A stretch of 59,866 bases of DNA from Planctomycetota bacterium (GTDB lineage: Bacteria > Planctomycetota > Planctomycetia > Gemmatales > Gemmataceae): NCBI GenBank assembly GCA_021781415.1, contig JAJXWW010000131.1, positions 1 through 59,866 on the forward strand, in the 5' to 3' direction. The number at the start of each line of letters is the position of its first letter. The first letter of the stretch is position 1. The translations under genes and the position numbers were made by a program. The notes beneath the pieces were generated by a model. The model saw only the letters and a program-made list of their open reading frames with translations. It did no database searches and had not been told where the DNA came from. This document shows positions 1 through 7,420 of the stretch, in pieces.

Positions 1-2869
1 TTTTCGTGGTGACGAGCAGCGAGTGATAGTTTTCCTTGATGGCCTTATTCGGCTGCAAGAGCGAGTCGATGAGGTAATCGACGGGAGCGCTGGCACCGAT
101 GCCGCTGAGATCGGGACCGACTTGCCCACCCGCTCCGCCGATGGCGTGGCACTTGAGGCAGACTTGATCCTTGCGGCGGAAGACGAGTTCGCCGCGCGCC
201 GGATCGCCGATCCGCGTCACGTCGGCAACCATCGCGTTCAATTCCTTCGCTGTAAGCGTCCGCGCTCCAAAGGTCAGCCCGCCGGACTTGGCCAGCACCT
301 CGGCCAATCCGTCATCGGGACGCCCGGTCGAGCGCACGGTGCGCACACCGATGCGGGCCACGTCGGGGGGGAGTTTGCTCTCGCGCAGCGCCGCTGCCAG
401 CAGAGCCGCTCCGCCTTTGCGTTGCAGGAACGCCTCGAAGACGCCTGTGGCCGCAAGCTCGTTGGGCAGTTTCGACAATACCGGCGCAGCGCGGCGGGCG
501 GCGGACTTGGCATCGAGCGGAACCAGGGCGATCAGCGCCAGACTCCGCCGCATCGGGGAACCATCCTCATCGGCGAGTTTCTCCAGCGCCTCGATGCTGG
601 CCGACCCGCCGAGCGCTGCCAGGCCGTCGATGGCCGCTCGACGCACGGCGTCGCCGCTGTTGTCGGCGCGGGCCAAGACGAGCAAACGGGTCCGAGCCGC
701 TTCTAGTTTCCACAATCCTGCAACGCGCGCAGCGGCGATTTGAAGACTCTCGTTGTCTGTATTGAGTACGGCCACGAGGGGCGCGAGATCGCCGGCGGGA
801 CGGAGGTTGCGTTGGCGCATCGCCCGTTCCAGAGCTTCGAGCAATCGCGTTCGCTCCTCGACGGGCTGAGCCGAGGATACGACGCGCTCGAACAACAGCG
901 TCAACTCTTGAGGGCCGCCCAGCGTGGCAATGAAGGCCAAAACGCCAACGGTGTTCGCGCCTGCTTTGCCGCTGCGCACCAATTCGATGAGCGGCTGCAA
1001 GACGGCACGCGAATCCACCGATTGCAGGGCGAACAGCAGTTGGCGCGCGTCGGGGACAACGAAATTACCCGCCTGCAAGGCGGGCAGCCACTCGGCCTCC
1101 AACTCGCGCATCGTCAGCCACAAACTGTATTCGAGATATTTGTCGATCGGTTTAGTCAGCGACTTTAAGGCCAATTCGGCGGAGCGAACGTCGCGGATCT
1201 GCCCCAAAGCGCGCACCGCCTCCAAGCGTACTTGCGGATGCTCGTCGTCGATGCGCGGCGTCAGCAATTGCAGCGGATCGGCTAGGCGTTCGTGCCAGGC
1301 CGAGACGACGCGCACGGCAGCGGCGCGGACGCGAGAATCTTTCGCCTCCAATAGCGACGCCAACAACTTCGGCTCCGCCACATCGAGCGACTGGTAAGTC
1401 CAGAGTGCTTCGAGACGCAGCGTCTCCCGATCGTGTTTTTCCGTCCACGCTTTCAATTCCGGAAGCACTTTCTTGCCGCGTTCCTTGAGAACGCGACGAG
1501 CGTGATGGCGCGTCCAATCTTCGGGCGCTTTCAAGGCTTCGAGCAGATCGGCGGTATTCGCCTCAACCAGTTTCGGACGCGGCACGAGGGGTCGGCCCTT
1601 GGCCGTGATGCGCCAGATGCGTCCGTGGCTGACATCGCGGCGCGGATCGCGGAAATCGACCTCACCATGTTGGATGATCGGATTATACCAATCTGCTATG
1701 TAGATTGCGCCGTCCGGCCCCATCTTCACATCCACCGGGCGAAAGGCGGGATGATTGCTGCGAATCAGATCGGCTTGCAACGTGGCCGAGTAGTACGAGC
1801 CTTCCGGGGTCAAGGTGAAGCGGCAGACGCGATGCCCTCGAAAATCGTGGGTGAGGAGGCTGCCGCGCCACGCCTCCGGCAGATGCCTCCCGCTGAGAAT
1901 CTCACAGCCACAGTATTTCGGATGGCCGGGATTCAGACCTTGCAGCACGCGCGTCGCACCCGGCGTTGCCGTGTAGCTCGCCCCAACGATCACCGGGTTG
2001 ACGCCTTCCGTGCCGGCCCCGTCGGTGACGAACGATTGCCCCCAGCGGTCGAAGTGATGGCCCCACGGATTCCACCAGCCGCGCGCGAACACTTCCAGCC
2101 GACCCGTCTCCGGTCGCAACTGCCAGACGCCGCCGCCGCCGAGCCGCCTCGGACCATAAGGCGTTTCTATGTGCGAATGAATATAAATGGATTGATTGAA
2201 GTACAACATGCCATCGTGGCCCCAGCGCAGGGTGTGGACGATGTGGTGCGTGTCCTCGGTGCCGAAACCGGAGAGAACCACCCGCCGTCGCAGCGGCCCC
2301 TTCTCTCCATTGGGACGCGAGAGATGAAGCAGTTCAGTACTCGCTCCCACGTAGACGCCACCGTCCCCCGGCTCGATGCCCGTCGGAATGAGCAGGCCAT
2401 CGGCGAACACCGTGGTTTTGTCGGCCTTGCCGTCGCCGTCGCGGTCTTCGAGAACGATGATTTTATCGTTGGCTTTCTGCCCCGGCTTGATCTGCGGATA
2501 CGATTCGCTGCACGCCACCCATAAGCGACCGGCGGAGTCGAAATTCATCTGAATCGGCTTGGCCAACAGCGGATCGGCGGCAAAGAGATTGACCTCAAAG
2601 CCGTCGGCCATTTGCAGCGCCTTGCGCTCGATCTCCGGGTCGGGATCGGGAACCTTGGCATCGCGCTGAGCGAAGGCAGGACTCATGCAAGAGAACAGAA
2701 GGGCGGCCACCGCGAGCCCGCAGCGCCAGCGAGGACCAACCTCGTTCCCACGCTCCGCGTGGGAACGCACGTTTCGCCGCTCTGCGGCGCGCGTCGTACA
2801 GGACGCGGAGCGTCCAGAGTTGCGTTCCCACGCGGAGCGTGGGAACGAGAGGTTGCTCGGTTCGTTCAT
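1..2869 (-). CDS. PVC-type membrane-bound dehydrogenase with CxxCH heme domain (3' end outside window)
   Basis: Long open minus-strand frame running off the left edge. From the ATG at 2869 the order is: a 46-residue Arg-rich leader encoded by a palindromic repeat, a signal-peptide-like stretch (about 48-68, ending SPAFAQ), a propeller-type dehydrogenase domain (starting DPDPEIERKALQMADG, with GVYVGASTELLHL and DGAIYIADWYNP), HEAT-like helices, and a C-terminal c-type heme domain with CLKCH at 904-908. This order matches the Pirellula/Verrucomicrobium dehydrogenase and heme-binding families (TIGR02604, TIGR02603). The protein is probably exported; the electron donor is unknown. ATG 2869 overlaps the upstream stop as ATGA, suggesting coupled translation. 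GTG 2710, just before the hydrophobic core, is an alternative start that would exclude the repeat. Confidence 0.9.
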   Translation of the reverse strand, partial: MNEPSNLSFPRSAWERNSGRSASCTTRAAERRNVRSHAERGNEVGPRWRCGLAVAALLFSCMSPAFAQRDAKVPDPDPEIERKALQMADGFEVNLFAADPLLAKPIQMNFDSAGRLWVACSESYPQIKPGQKANDKIIVLEDRDGDGKADKTTVFADGLLIPTGIEPGDGGVYVGASTELLHLSRPNGEKGPLRRRVVLSGFGTEDTHHIVHTLRWGHDGMLYFNQSIYIHSHIETPYGPRRLGGGGVWQLRPETGRLEVFARGWWNPWGHHFDRWGQSFVTDGAGTEGVNPVIVGASYTATPGATRVLQGLNPGHPKYCGCEILSGRHLPEAWRGSLLTHDFRGHRVCRFTLTPEGSYYSATLQADLIRSNHPAFRPVDVKMGPDGAIYIADWYNPIIQHGEVDFRDPRRDVSHGRIWRITAKGRPLVPRPKLVEANTADLLEALKAPEDWTRHHARRVLKERGKKVLPELKAWTEKHDRETLRLEALWTYQSLDVAEPKLLASLLEAKDSRVRAAAVRVVSAWHERLADPLQLLTPRIDDEHPQVRLEAVRALGQIRDVRSAELALKSLTKPIDKYLEYSLWLTMRELEAEWLPALQAGNFVVPDARQLLFALQSVDSRAVLQPLIELVRSGKAGANTVGVLAFIATLGGPQELTLLFERVVSSAQPVEERTRLLEALERAMRQRNLRPAGDLAPLVAVLNTDNESLQIAAARVAGLWKLEAARTRLLVLARADNSGDAVRRAAIDGLAALGGSASIEALEKLADEDGSPMRRSLALIALVPLDAKSAARRAAPVLSKLPNELAATGVFEAFLQRKGGAALLAAALRESKLPPDVARIGVRTVRSTGRPDDGLAEVLAKSGGLTFGARTLTAKELNAMVADVTRIGDPARGELVFRRKDQVCLKCHAIGGAGGQVGPDLSGIGASAPVDYLIDSLLQPNKAIKENYHSLLVTTK
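2737..2855. repeat. Nested palindromic dispersed-type repeat inside the 5' end of a CDS
   Basis: The two ends (2737-2769 and 2821-2855) are inverted copies that match except for a 2-base insertion. Each end is itself a palindrome around CCCACGC/GCGTGGG. The centre holds two smaller hairpins, CGCCGC/GCGGCG near 2774 and GGACGC/GCGTCC near 2801. The unit is about 119 bp, has no transposase and resembles a MITE or REP-type element. It lies between the ATGA junction of two genes and the signal peptide of the downstream gene. Confidence 0.8.
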
Positions 2870-3810
2870 GGCTTCTTCTCCGCTTTCGGTTCGGGGGTGC
2901 GGGCCGCGGACACGCGCAACTCGGCAATCTCTTTTTCTTTCTCGGCGATGAGCGGATCGAACTGAGGGATCTCGCGGGCATTCTGGCCTTGCTCGTGCTT
3001 GCGGAAGCCGAACAGGTACGTTTCGTTTTCCGGACGCCAACGGTAGAAATAGAGGCGATTCTTGGCGACGATGGCTTGTCGGAGCTTCTCGATTCTCTTT
3101 TGGTCTCCGGTCGCGCCGAAGTCCAAGGCATTCGGGCAGCCCAGCGCTTTTTGCAACACCACGGCCGACCGCATATATCCGTCGGAAGTCAGATGAATGC
3201 CATTATCGGTCAAGGGCTTCTTTTCTTGACTCAAGAGATCGTATAAATCGACGAAACGATGGCCGCGCTTCTTCGCCACATCTCGAATCGCATCGGAATA
3301 CAAGCGCAGATTTTTGTTGTTCTCCGTCGGATCGGGCAGCGGTGGTCCGAGGTTTTCTTGTTTCAACGGCGACAAAAGCACAATACGCGCCTGGGTCGGC
3401 GCGAACGAATCGAGCAGCGTTTCCAGTCCCTTGACAAAGCGCGGCAGCCCCTTCTTGCCCTCGAAGGATTCGTTCGTGCCGTAGCCAATGAAGATCACGG
3501 TCGGCTTGAGCGCGAGGACGTGATCTTTCAATTGGCGATAGCCGTCGGCTTGTGTGCCGAAGCCAGCGCGGGCGTCGCCGAATACGGTGTCGCCGCTCCA
3601 GCCGAGATTGCGAAAGATAATCGACTTATCGGGATAGCGCCGGGTTAGCGCCGTCTCCCAATAGCCATAACGCTGTTCGCGTTCGATCAGCGTGCTGCCG
3701 ACGAGAACGACGCGGTCGCCATCGCGGAGGGCGAATGGCTCCGCCGCGCCGGCCATCGACACCGCGATTAAACCGAGGATAAGTGACGGAAGGAGTGCAT
3801 TCGATTTCAC
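2866..3810 (-). CDS. Exported SGNH/GDSL-family hydrolase
   Basis: 314 residues with an N-terminal signal peptide (cleavage near AGAAE, residue 23). SGNH-family blocks are visible: VLVGST around Ser39, GWSGDT with Gly73, GYGTNES with Asn113, and DNGIHLTSDGY with His206. The usual GDS is replaced by VGS. The family are esterases or acetylhydrolases; the substrate cannot be inferred. The start is GTG at 3810 with GGAG about 11 bases upstream. The TGA overlaps the ATG of the heme-binding dehydrogenase (ATGA), so the two are probably one operon and both proteins act outside the cytoplasm. The C-terminus is Lys/Glu rich. Confidence 0.85.
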   Translation of the reverse strand: MKSNALLPSLILGLIAVSMAGAAEPFALRDGDRVVLVGSTLIEREQRYGYWETALTRRYPDKSIIFRNLGWSGDTVFGDARAGFGTQADGYRQLKDHVLALKPTVIFIGYGTNESFEGKKGLPRFVKGLETLLDSFAPTQARIVLLSPLKQENLGPPLPDPTENNKNLRLYSDAIRDVAKKRGHRFVDLYDLLSQEKKPLTDNGIHLTSDGYMRSAVVLQKALGCPNALDFGATGDQKRIEKLRQAIVAKNRLYFYRWRPENETYLFGFRKHEQGQNAREIPQFDPLIAEKEKEIAELRVSAARTPEPKAEKKP

Positions 3811-4107
3811 GATCGGCTTACTCCGGGTGTGAGCGTGAGGTCACAATCTTTGCGGTAAGACGATTGTATCCGAAAGCGGCGGGAGAACAACTCTCGACGG
3901 GATATGGCTCTCGAACTTGCCTCGGCGTTCACGCACTGCTACGATGCGATCTAGGTCGCTTCGCGGCCAAAATCGACTACAGCATCGAACCGAATACGCC
4001 TTTGAACGACGAAGATCGCCAATGGTTGCAGGATGTGCTGAAACAGCAGAAATTACGCCGATCGATTTGCCCCGGCCATTGGCCATCCCTTTAGGAGGAA
4101 TTACTCG
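3811..4107. promoter_or_regulatory. Divergent intergenic region
   Basis: 297 bases between the divergent hydrolase and thioredoxin-like genes; it must contain both promoters. No convincing -35/-10 pair stands out. A strong ribosome binding site (AGGAGGA, near 4093) precedes the ATG at 4108 and fixes that start. Confidence 0.5.
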
Positions 4108-5316
4108 ATGATTCGCCTGATCCCCGTTTTTCTGGCCTCGCTGGCTTTCTTCGTGCCGGCACTCTTGGCCGACGAACCACCCAAGAAGCCGACTCGCGAC
4201 CAACAGTACCAGAATTTGCAAATGGAGTATGAGACGGCGGCGAAGGAGTCTCGCAAAGCATTCAGCGATGCCAAAACTCCACAAGAAAGGCAGAAACTGA
4301 CTAAGGAGTATCCGTGGGCCAAGTTTGCGCCCCGATTTATGGAGTTGGCGGAGAAGCAGCCCAAGGATGGTGCCGCCTTTCATGCTTTGTTGTGGGTTAT
4401 CAACACTCCTCACCCACTGACGACCGATTCGAAAGAGCTGCAAAAGAAAGCGATGAAGTGTTTGCTCCGCGATCATGACTCGAACGAGAAAATAGCTCCC
4501 GTCTGCGCTCGGTTGGGCATGTCACCGGATGAAGAGAGCCAACAATTTTTGAGCGCGATTCTGGAAAAGAATTCGCATCGCTCCGTCAAGGCCCAAGCCT
4601 GTCTCGGTCTGGCGGCGTAGTACGAAAACCGCCTGAGATTGGCCCGTCGCTTCAAAGACACACCCGAATTGGCCAAACGCTATGAGCCGATCCTGGGTAA
4701 AGAGACCGTCGATACCATTCTCAAGTCGGATCAGGACAAGCTGAGCAAACAATCCGAGACTTATTACGAACGGATCGTCAAGGAGTTTGCCGATATAACC
4801 GACCCCAACGGTAAGAAAATCGGCGACCTGGCCAAGAACAAGCTGGAAGCGCTGCGACATCCGATTCTCGTCGGCAAGCCCGCTCCTGAAATCGAGGGCG
4901 AGGATCTCGACGGCAAGAAATTCAAGCTCAGCGACTATCGCGGGAAGGTGGTGCTGCTCGATTTCTGGGGGAATTGGTGAGGCCCGTGCCGTGCCATGTA
5001 TGCACACGAGCGGTCGCTCGTGAAACGGCTGGAAGGCAAACCGTTCGTTCTCCTCGGCGTCAACAGCGATCCAGATCGCGCCGAACTGAAGAAAGTGATG
5101 GACAAAGAGAAGATCACCTGGCGTTCCTTCTGGAACGGCGGCAGCACTCAAGGCCCCATCTCCGGCCGCTGGAACATCGAAGGCTGGCCGACGTTGTTCC
5201 TGATCGACGCCAAGGGCGTCATCCGTCACATGCACCTCGGCTCTCCCGGCGACAAGGCGCTGGACGACGAACTGGATAAACTGATTGCGGAGATGGAATC
5301 GAAGGCGTCCAAATGA
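4108..5316 (+). pseudogene. Exported thioredoxin-like (TlpA/redoxin) protein with in-frame TAG and TGA; candidate selenoprotein or pseudogene
   Basis: A single 402-codon frame with two in-frame stops: TAG at 4618-4620 (codon 171) and TGA at 4978-4980 (codon 291). Signal peptide 1-21, helical planctomycete-type N-terminal region about 25-240, thioredoxin domain from about 250 (PAPEIEGEDLDGKKF, VVLLDFWGNW). The TGA stands exactly at the first Cys of the expected WCGPC; Cys294 and the cis-Pro at 361 (GWPTLFLID) are intact. Family role: thiol-disulfide reductase in the envelope. If TGA is read as selenocysteine the active site is W-Sec-GPC, and a SECIS-like hairpin lies at 5005-5022. The TAG has no such explanation (nearby Tyr or Gln codons are one change away) and favours decay or sequence error. 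A downstream restart would lack the signal peptide. The start is fixed by AGGAGGA. Confidence 0.75.
5005..5022 (+). promoter_or_regulatory. Hairpin downstream of in-frame TGA, bacterial SECIS-like
   Basis: CACGAGC (5005-5011) pairs perfectly with GCTCGTG (5016-5022) around the tetraloop GGTC (5012-5015). The loop begins 31 bases after the TGA at 4978-4980. Published bacterial SECIS models call for a stem-loop shortly after UGA (apical loop roughly 16-37 bases away) with a G among the first loop bases; both hold here. The hairpin is also coding (HERSLV), so chance pairing of GC-rich codons remains possible. Confidence 0.4.
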
Positions 5317-5327
5317 TTCCTGGCTTT

Positions 5328-5386
5328 CAGTCGGCTATCGGCCGTAAGCAGTCGGGGCGAGATTCTTGACTGCCGATAGCCGACTG
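5328..5386. repeat. Inverted repeat, hairpin downstream of thioredoxin-like gene
   Basis: CAGTCGGCTATCGG (5328-5341) and its exact reverse complement (5373-5386) flank a 31-base spacer that itself carries GCAGTC/GACTGC. It has the position of a transcription terminator but no T-run; it is more likely another structural dispersed repeat. Confidence 0.6.
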
Positions 5387-5405
5387 AGAGACTATCCGCA
5401 AAGCC

Positions 5406-5503
5406 CCCCTCTCCCCTGTACTCAGGGGAGAGGGGTCGGGGGTGAGGGGCGAGAATATGCGGAAAAATCACCCCCTCTCCCCCTGAGTACAGGGGGAGAG
5501 GGG
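5406..5503. repeat. Two CCCCTCTCCCC-type palindromes
   Basis: First palindrome: arms 5406-5418 and 5423-5435 with a 4-base loop. Second: arms 5472-5485 and 5490-5503. They are near-copies of each other separated by about 35 bases. A related sequence lies inside a coding region at 59141-59192. Confidence 0.7.
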
Positions 5504-5628
5504 CTTATCGGACAGCTTCTGAAAGCAACCTCGCTCGCTCGTTGAAATTGATCTCATCGCTCAACCGCGTCCTCATGCTCCTGTCTTGTTGGTGGTTGCA
5601 ACATTCAGCCGTTAAGCCGAGCGACTGG

Positions 5629-5808
5629 ACCACGCGCGGACGCGCTTGGAACAAGTGGCAGTGGAATCTCTCTCGCGGCTTGAAACGGGAGCGCAGACCA
5701 ACCCGACGTGGAAGACTCTGGGGCTTTACGCCAAGGCGGTCGGTCGGCAACCACGCCTCTCCGCGGCAATGCTTCATCAAGGCAACGAAGATTCAACGGG
5801 GATAGACG
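5629..5808 (+). pseudogene. Remnant of XRE-like helix-turn-helix regulator
   Basis: One plus frame reads RLEQVAVESLSRLETGAQ followed by NPTWKTLGLYAKAVGR. This resembles the second half of an XRE HTH domain (serine-rich turn, RLETG, TL..A.A.G). It is immediately preceded by an in-frame TAA and lacks the first helices and any start codon or ribosome site, so it looks like a fragment, perhaps of a former antitoxin-type regulator. Assigned by pattern only. Confidence 0.35.
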
Positions 5809-5919
5809 GCTAATCTGGTTCGGCGGTGCTATCGCTCTGTTTGACTCCACTGGCCTGCGGCAGAGCGGTTCGGGTATACTCGCCAGCAGGCGTATCGAAA
5901 CGCATTGAGGGCAGATGCG

Positions 5920-6333
5920 ATGTCGGCACTGACGATGATCCTGACGATGGCCATGGTGGTTCCGGGGAATGGGCCAGAGAGGGATTCAGGGGAGGTCGAG
6001 CAAAGGCTGAATCTACGCGGGAAGTGGCGTGGGACTCTGCGAACTATCCATGGGACGACTGCCTTTGTTTCGTTTAATAATGGGCGAGTGACCTGGTTGG
6101 GTGTTTATGCGAGACGAAAGTTGCACATCTTTTTTAATTGGAATTGTCAGGATAGAGGACAGGGGAAACTCAGGTTCGACTGGCTCGGTCGTCAACAACT
6201 CGGCATCTACAGACAAGACCCAGATCGTCTGATCGTCTGCTTTCGTAACGCCAACGAAGGAAGTCCCACATCTTTCCGATGCGGTGACGGTCAAGTGCTT
6301 CTCATCCTCCATCGCATCAAGTCCGACAAGTGA
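5920..6333 (+). CDS. Small exported protein of unknown function
   Basis: 137 residues from ATG 5920 (a TTG at 5905 in the same frame is possible). The first about 17 residues are hydrophobic (SALTMILTMAMVVPG), consistent with a signal peptide. The rest alternates polar and aromatic residues (LRGKWRGTLRT, GRVTWLGVY, DRLIVCFRN) like the small lipocalin-like or TIGR03067-type beta-rich proteins common in planctomycetes. I recognise no catalytic motif. It is convergent with the restriction endonuclease gene. A real gene is likely from composition and length, but its function is unknown. Confidence 0.55.
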   Translation: MSALTMILTMAMVVPGNGPERDSGEVEQRLNLRGKWRGTLRTIHGTTAFVSFNNGRVTWLGVYARRKLHIFFNWNCQDRGQGKLRFDWLGRQQLGIYRQDPDRLIVCFRNANEGSPTSFRCGDGQVLLILHRIKSDK

Positions 6334-6511
6334 CTGCCTGTCGCATGGCTGCTCTATCGAACGTTGACTGGCGACGAAACGCGGTTCTCCGCTAAAGAAT
6401 AGCGTCCAGCCAGCCATCTTCAACGCGTCTCAGCGACGGCGAAGAGACAAACATTTGTCCACACGATGAAAATAACGTCTCCAGCGATACTGACCTCTGA
6501 AATTCGCCAAG

Positions 6512-7420
6512 TCATCGTGCTGGTTTGTTTTCCTTCTCGGTGGCTTCGTTGATCTTCGATACGCTGGGTGGCGGTTGCTCGACGCTCATGAGCGTCTGGG
6601 CGGAGATCTTCGCTTCAAGCTGCCGCAGTATATCCTCAAGCTCCACGTTCGCTTCGCCTTGAAGACCCAAGCACTTCGCAATTCCTTCACCGTCCGTACT
6701 CAAGCGCTCGGCAAGCTGAAGCCGCGGGTTGCCTTCGTTGCTCTTCTCCAGCGAGTAGGAGTGGAAGTGCATCGGGTCCCCTAAGCGCGCCGCGTGCAGA
6801 TAATCGAAGGTGAACTCCTTCTTCATGTAAGCGGTCAGATAATCTTGATCGACAAGGACAAGGTGCTTGCCGACGTGTTCGAAGGTCTGGATCTTGTGGT
6901 GAAGCTGAACGAGGATCGTTTTCGCCGTCATCTTCCAGTTCAACCCGAACGGCTTCGGCGAGGTGCGGTCTGCCCTCTTCACCGAGACGCCATGCCGATG
7001 TGCAAACCGCTGGCGCTCAGGCCAAACCGTTCCGGTCGTATCAAGAGTCTGCAGTTCGATGCCGACGAAATCGACGGGGTTCCCGTTCTTCGCCGACACG
7101 AGGCAGTAATCGATGCTGCCTCCGGGCACCCCCAACTGGGCGACTAGGTGCAATTCGTTTCCCGGTTCGTGTAGCGTCAGCAAGTGGATACAGTCCATGA
7201 AGATCTGATTCCGCTCAAGTAGGCGGAACGGACAGATCATTACAGGCGCTCTCTGTTTTCCAGCCTCGACGCTACAAGAGCCGATTGTAATCTCGGGCGC
7301 GCTCTTCCGGTTCTTCAGGCATTTCCGCCGCAAGAACGGGCAGTACTGGGTCGCGATGACTGCGGGCCAGTCCGCTTCCGCTTCTGTGGAGAGGCCATAC
7401 AGCTCGACGATCTTGCTCAT
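6512..7420 (-). CDS. NotI-family type II restriction endonuclease
   Basis: 302 residues. Cys27, Cys34, Cys49 and Cys63 (YCPFLRRKC, GSC, ICPF) look like the four-Cys iron site of NotI-type enzymes. Asp104 (GGSIDYCLV) and Glu122-x-Gln124 (VGIELQ) fit the PD-(D/E)XK variant with ExQ known in NotI. The enzyme would cut unmodified DNA; NotI itself recognises an 8-base GC-only site, but specificity here is unknown. The protein is shorter than NotI (383 residues). I chose ATG 7420 because it overlaps the methyltransferase stop as ATGA; GTG 7435 is an in-frame alternative. Transcription after the methylase would favour protection before cutting. Confidence 0.85.
   Translation of the reverse strand: MSKIVELYGLSTEAEADWPAVIATQYCPFLRRKCLKNRKSAPEITIGSCSVEAGKQRAPVMICPFRLLERNQIFMDCIHLLTLHEPGNELHLVAQLGVPGGSIDYCLVSAKNGNPVDFVGIELQTLDTTGTVWPERQRFAHRHGVSVKRADRTSPKPFGLNWKMTAKTILVQLHHKIQTFEHVGKHLVLVDQDYLTAYMKKEFTFDYLHAARLGDPMHFHSYSLEKSNEGNPRLQLAERLSTDGEGIAKCLGLQGEANVELEDILRQLEAKISAQTLMSVEQPPPSVSKINEATEKENKPAR

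Larger units (their letters stand above)
5317..5904. other. Intergenic region with hairpin repeats and an HTH remnant
   Basis: 588 bases between the thioredoxin-like gene and a small exported protein. It holds an inverted repeat just after the gene (5328-5386), two CCCCTCTCCCC palindromes (5406-5435 and 5472-5503) and a degraded helix-turn-helix fragment (about 5629-5808). I see no intact gene of normal composition. Confidence 0.6.

Noticed and set aside
2612..2965. Short ORFs with VPTLRVGT or RSHAERGNE peptides
   Set aside because: These are translations of the palindromic repeat in non-coding frames; only the minus frame continuing into the heme-binding protein is plausible.
5542..5805. 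87-codon plus-strand ORF
   Set aside because: Composition is unlike protein here (many Trp/Arg), and a different frame of the same DNA shows an HTH-like fragment. No start signals.
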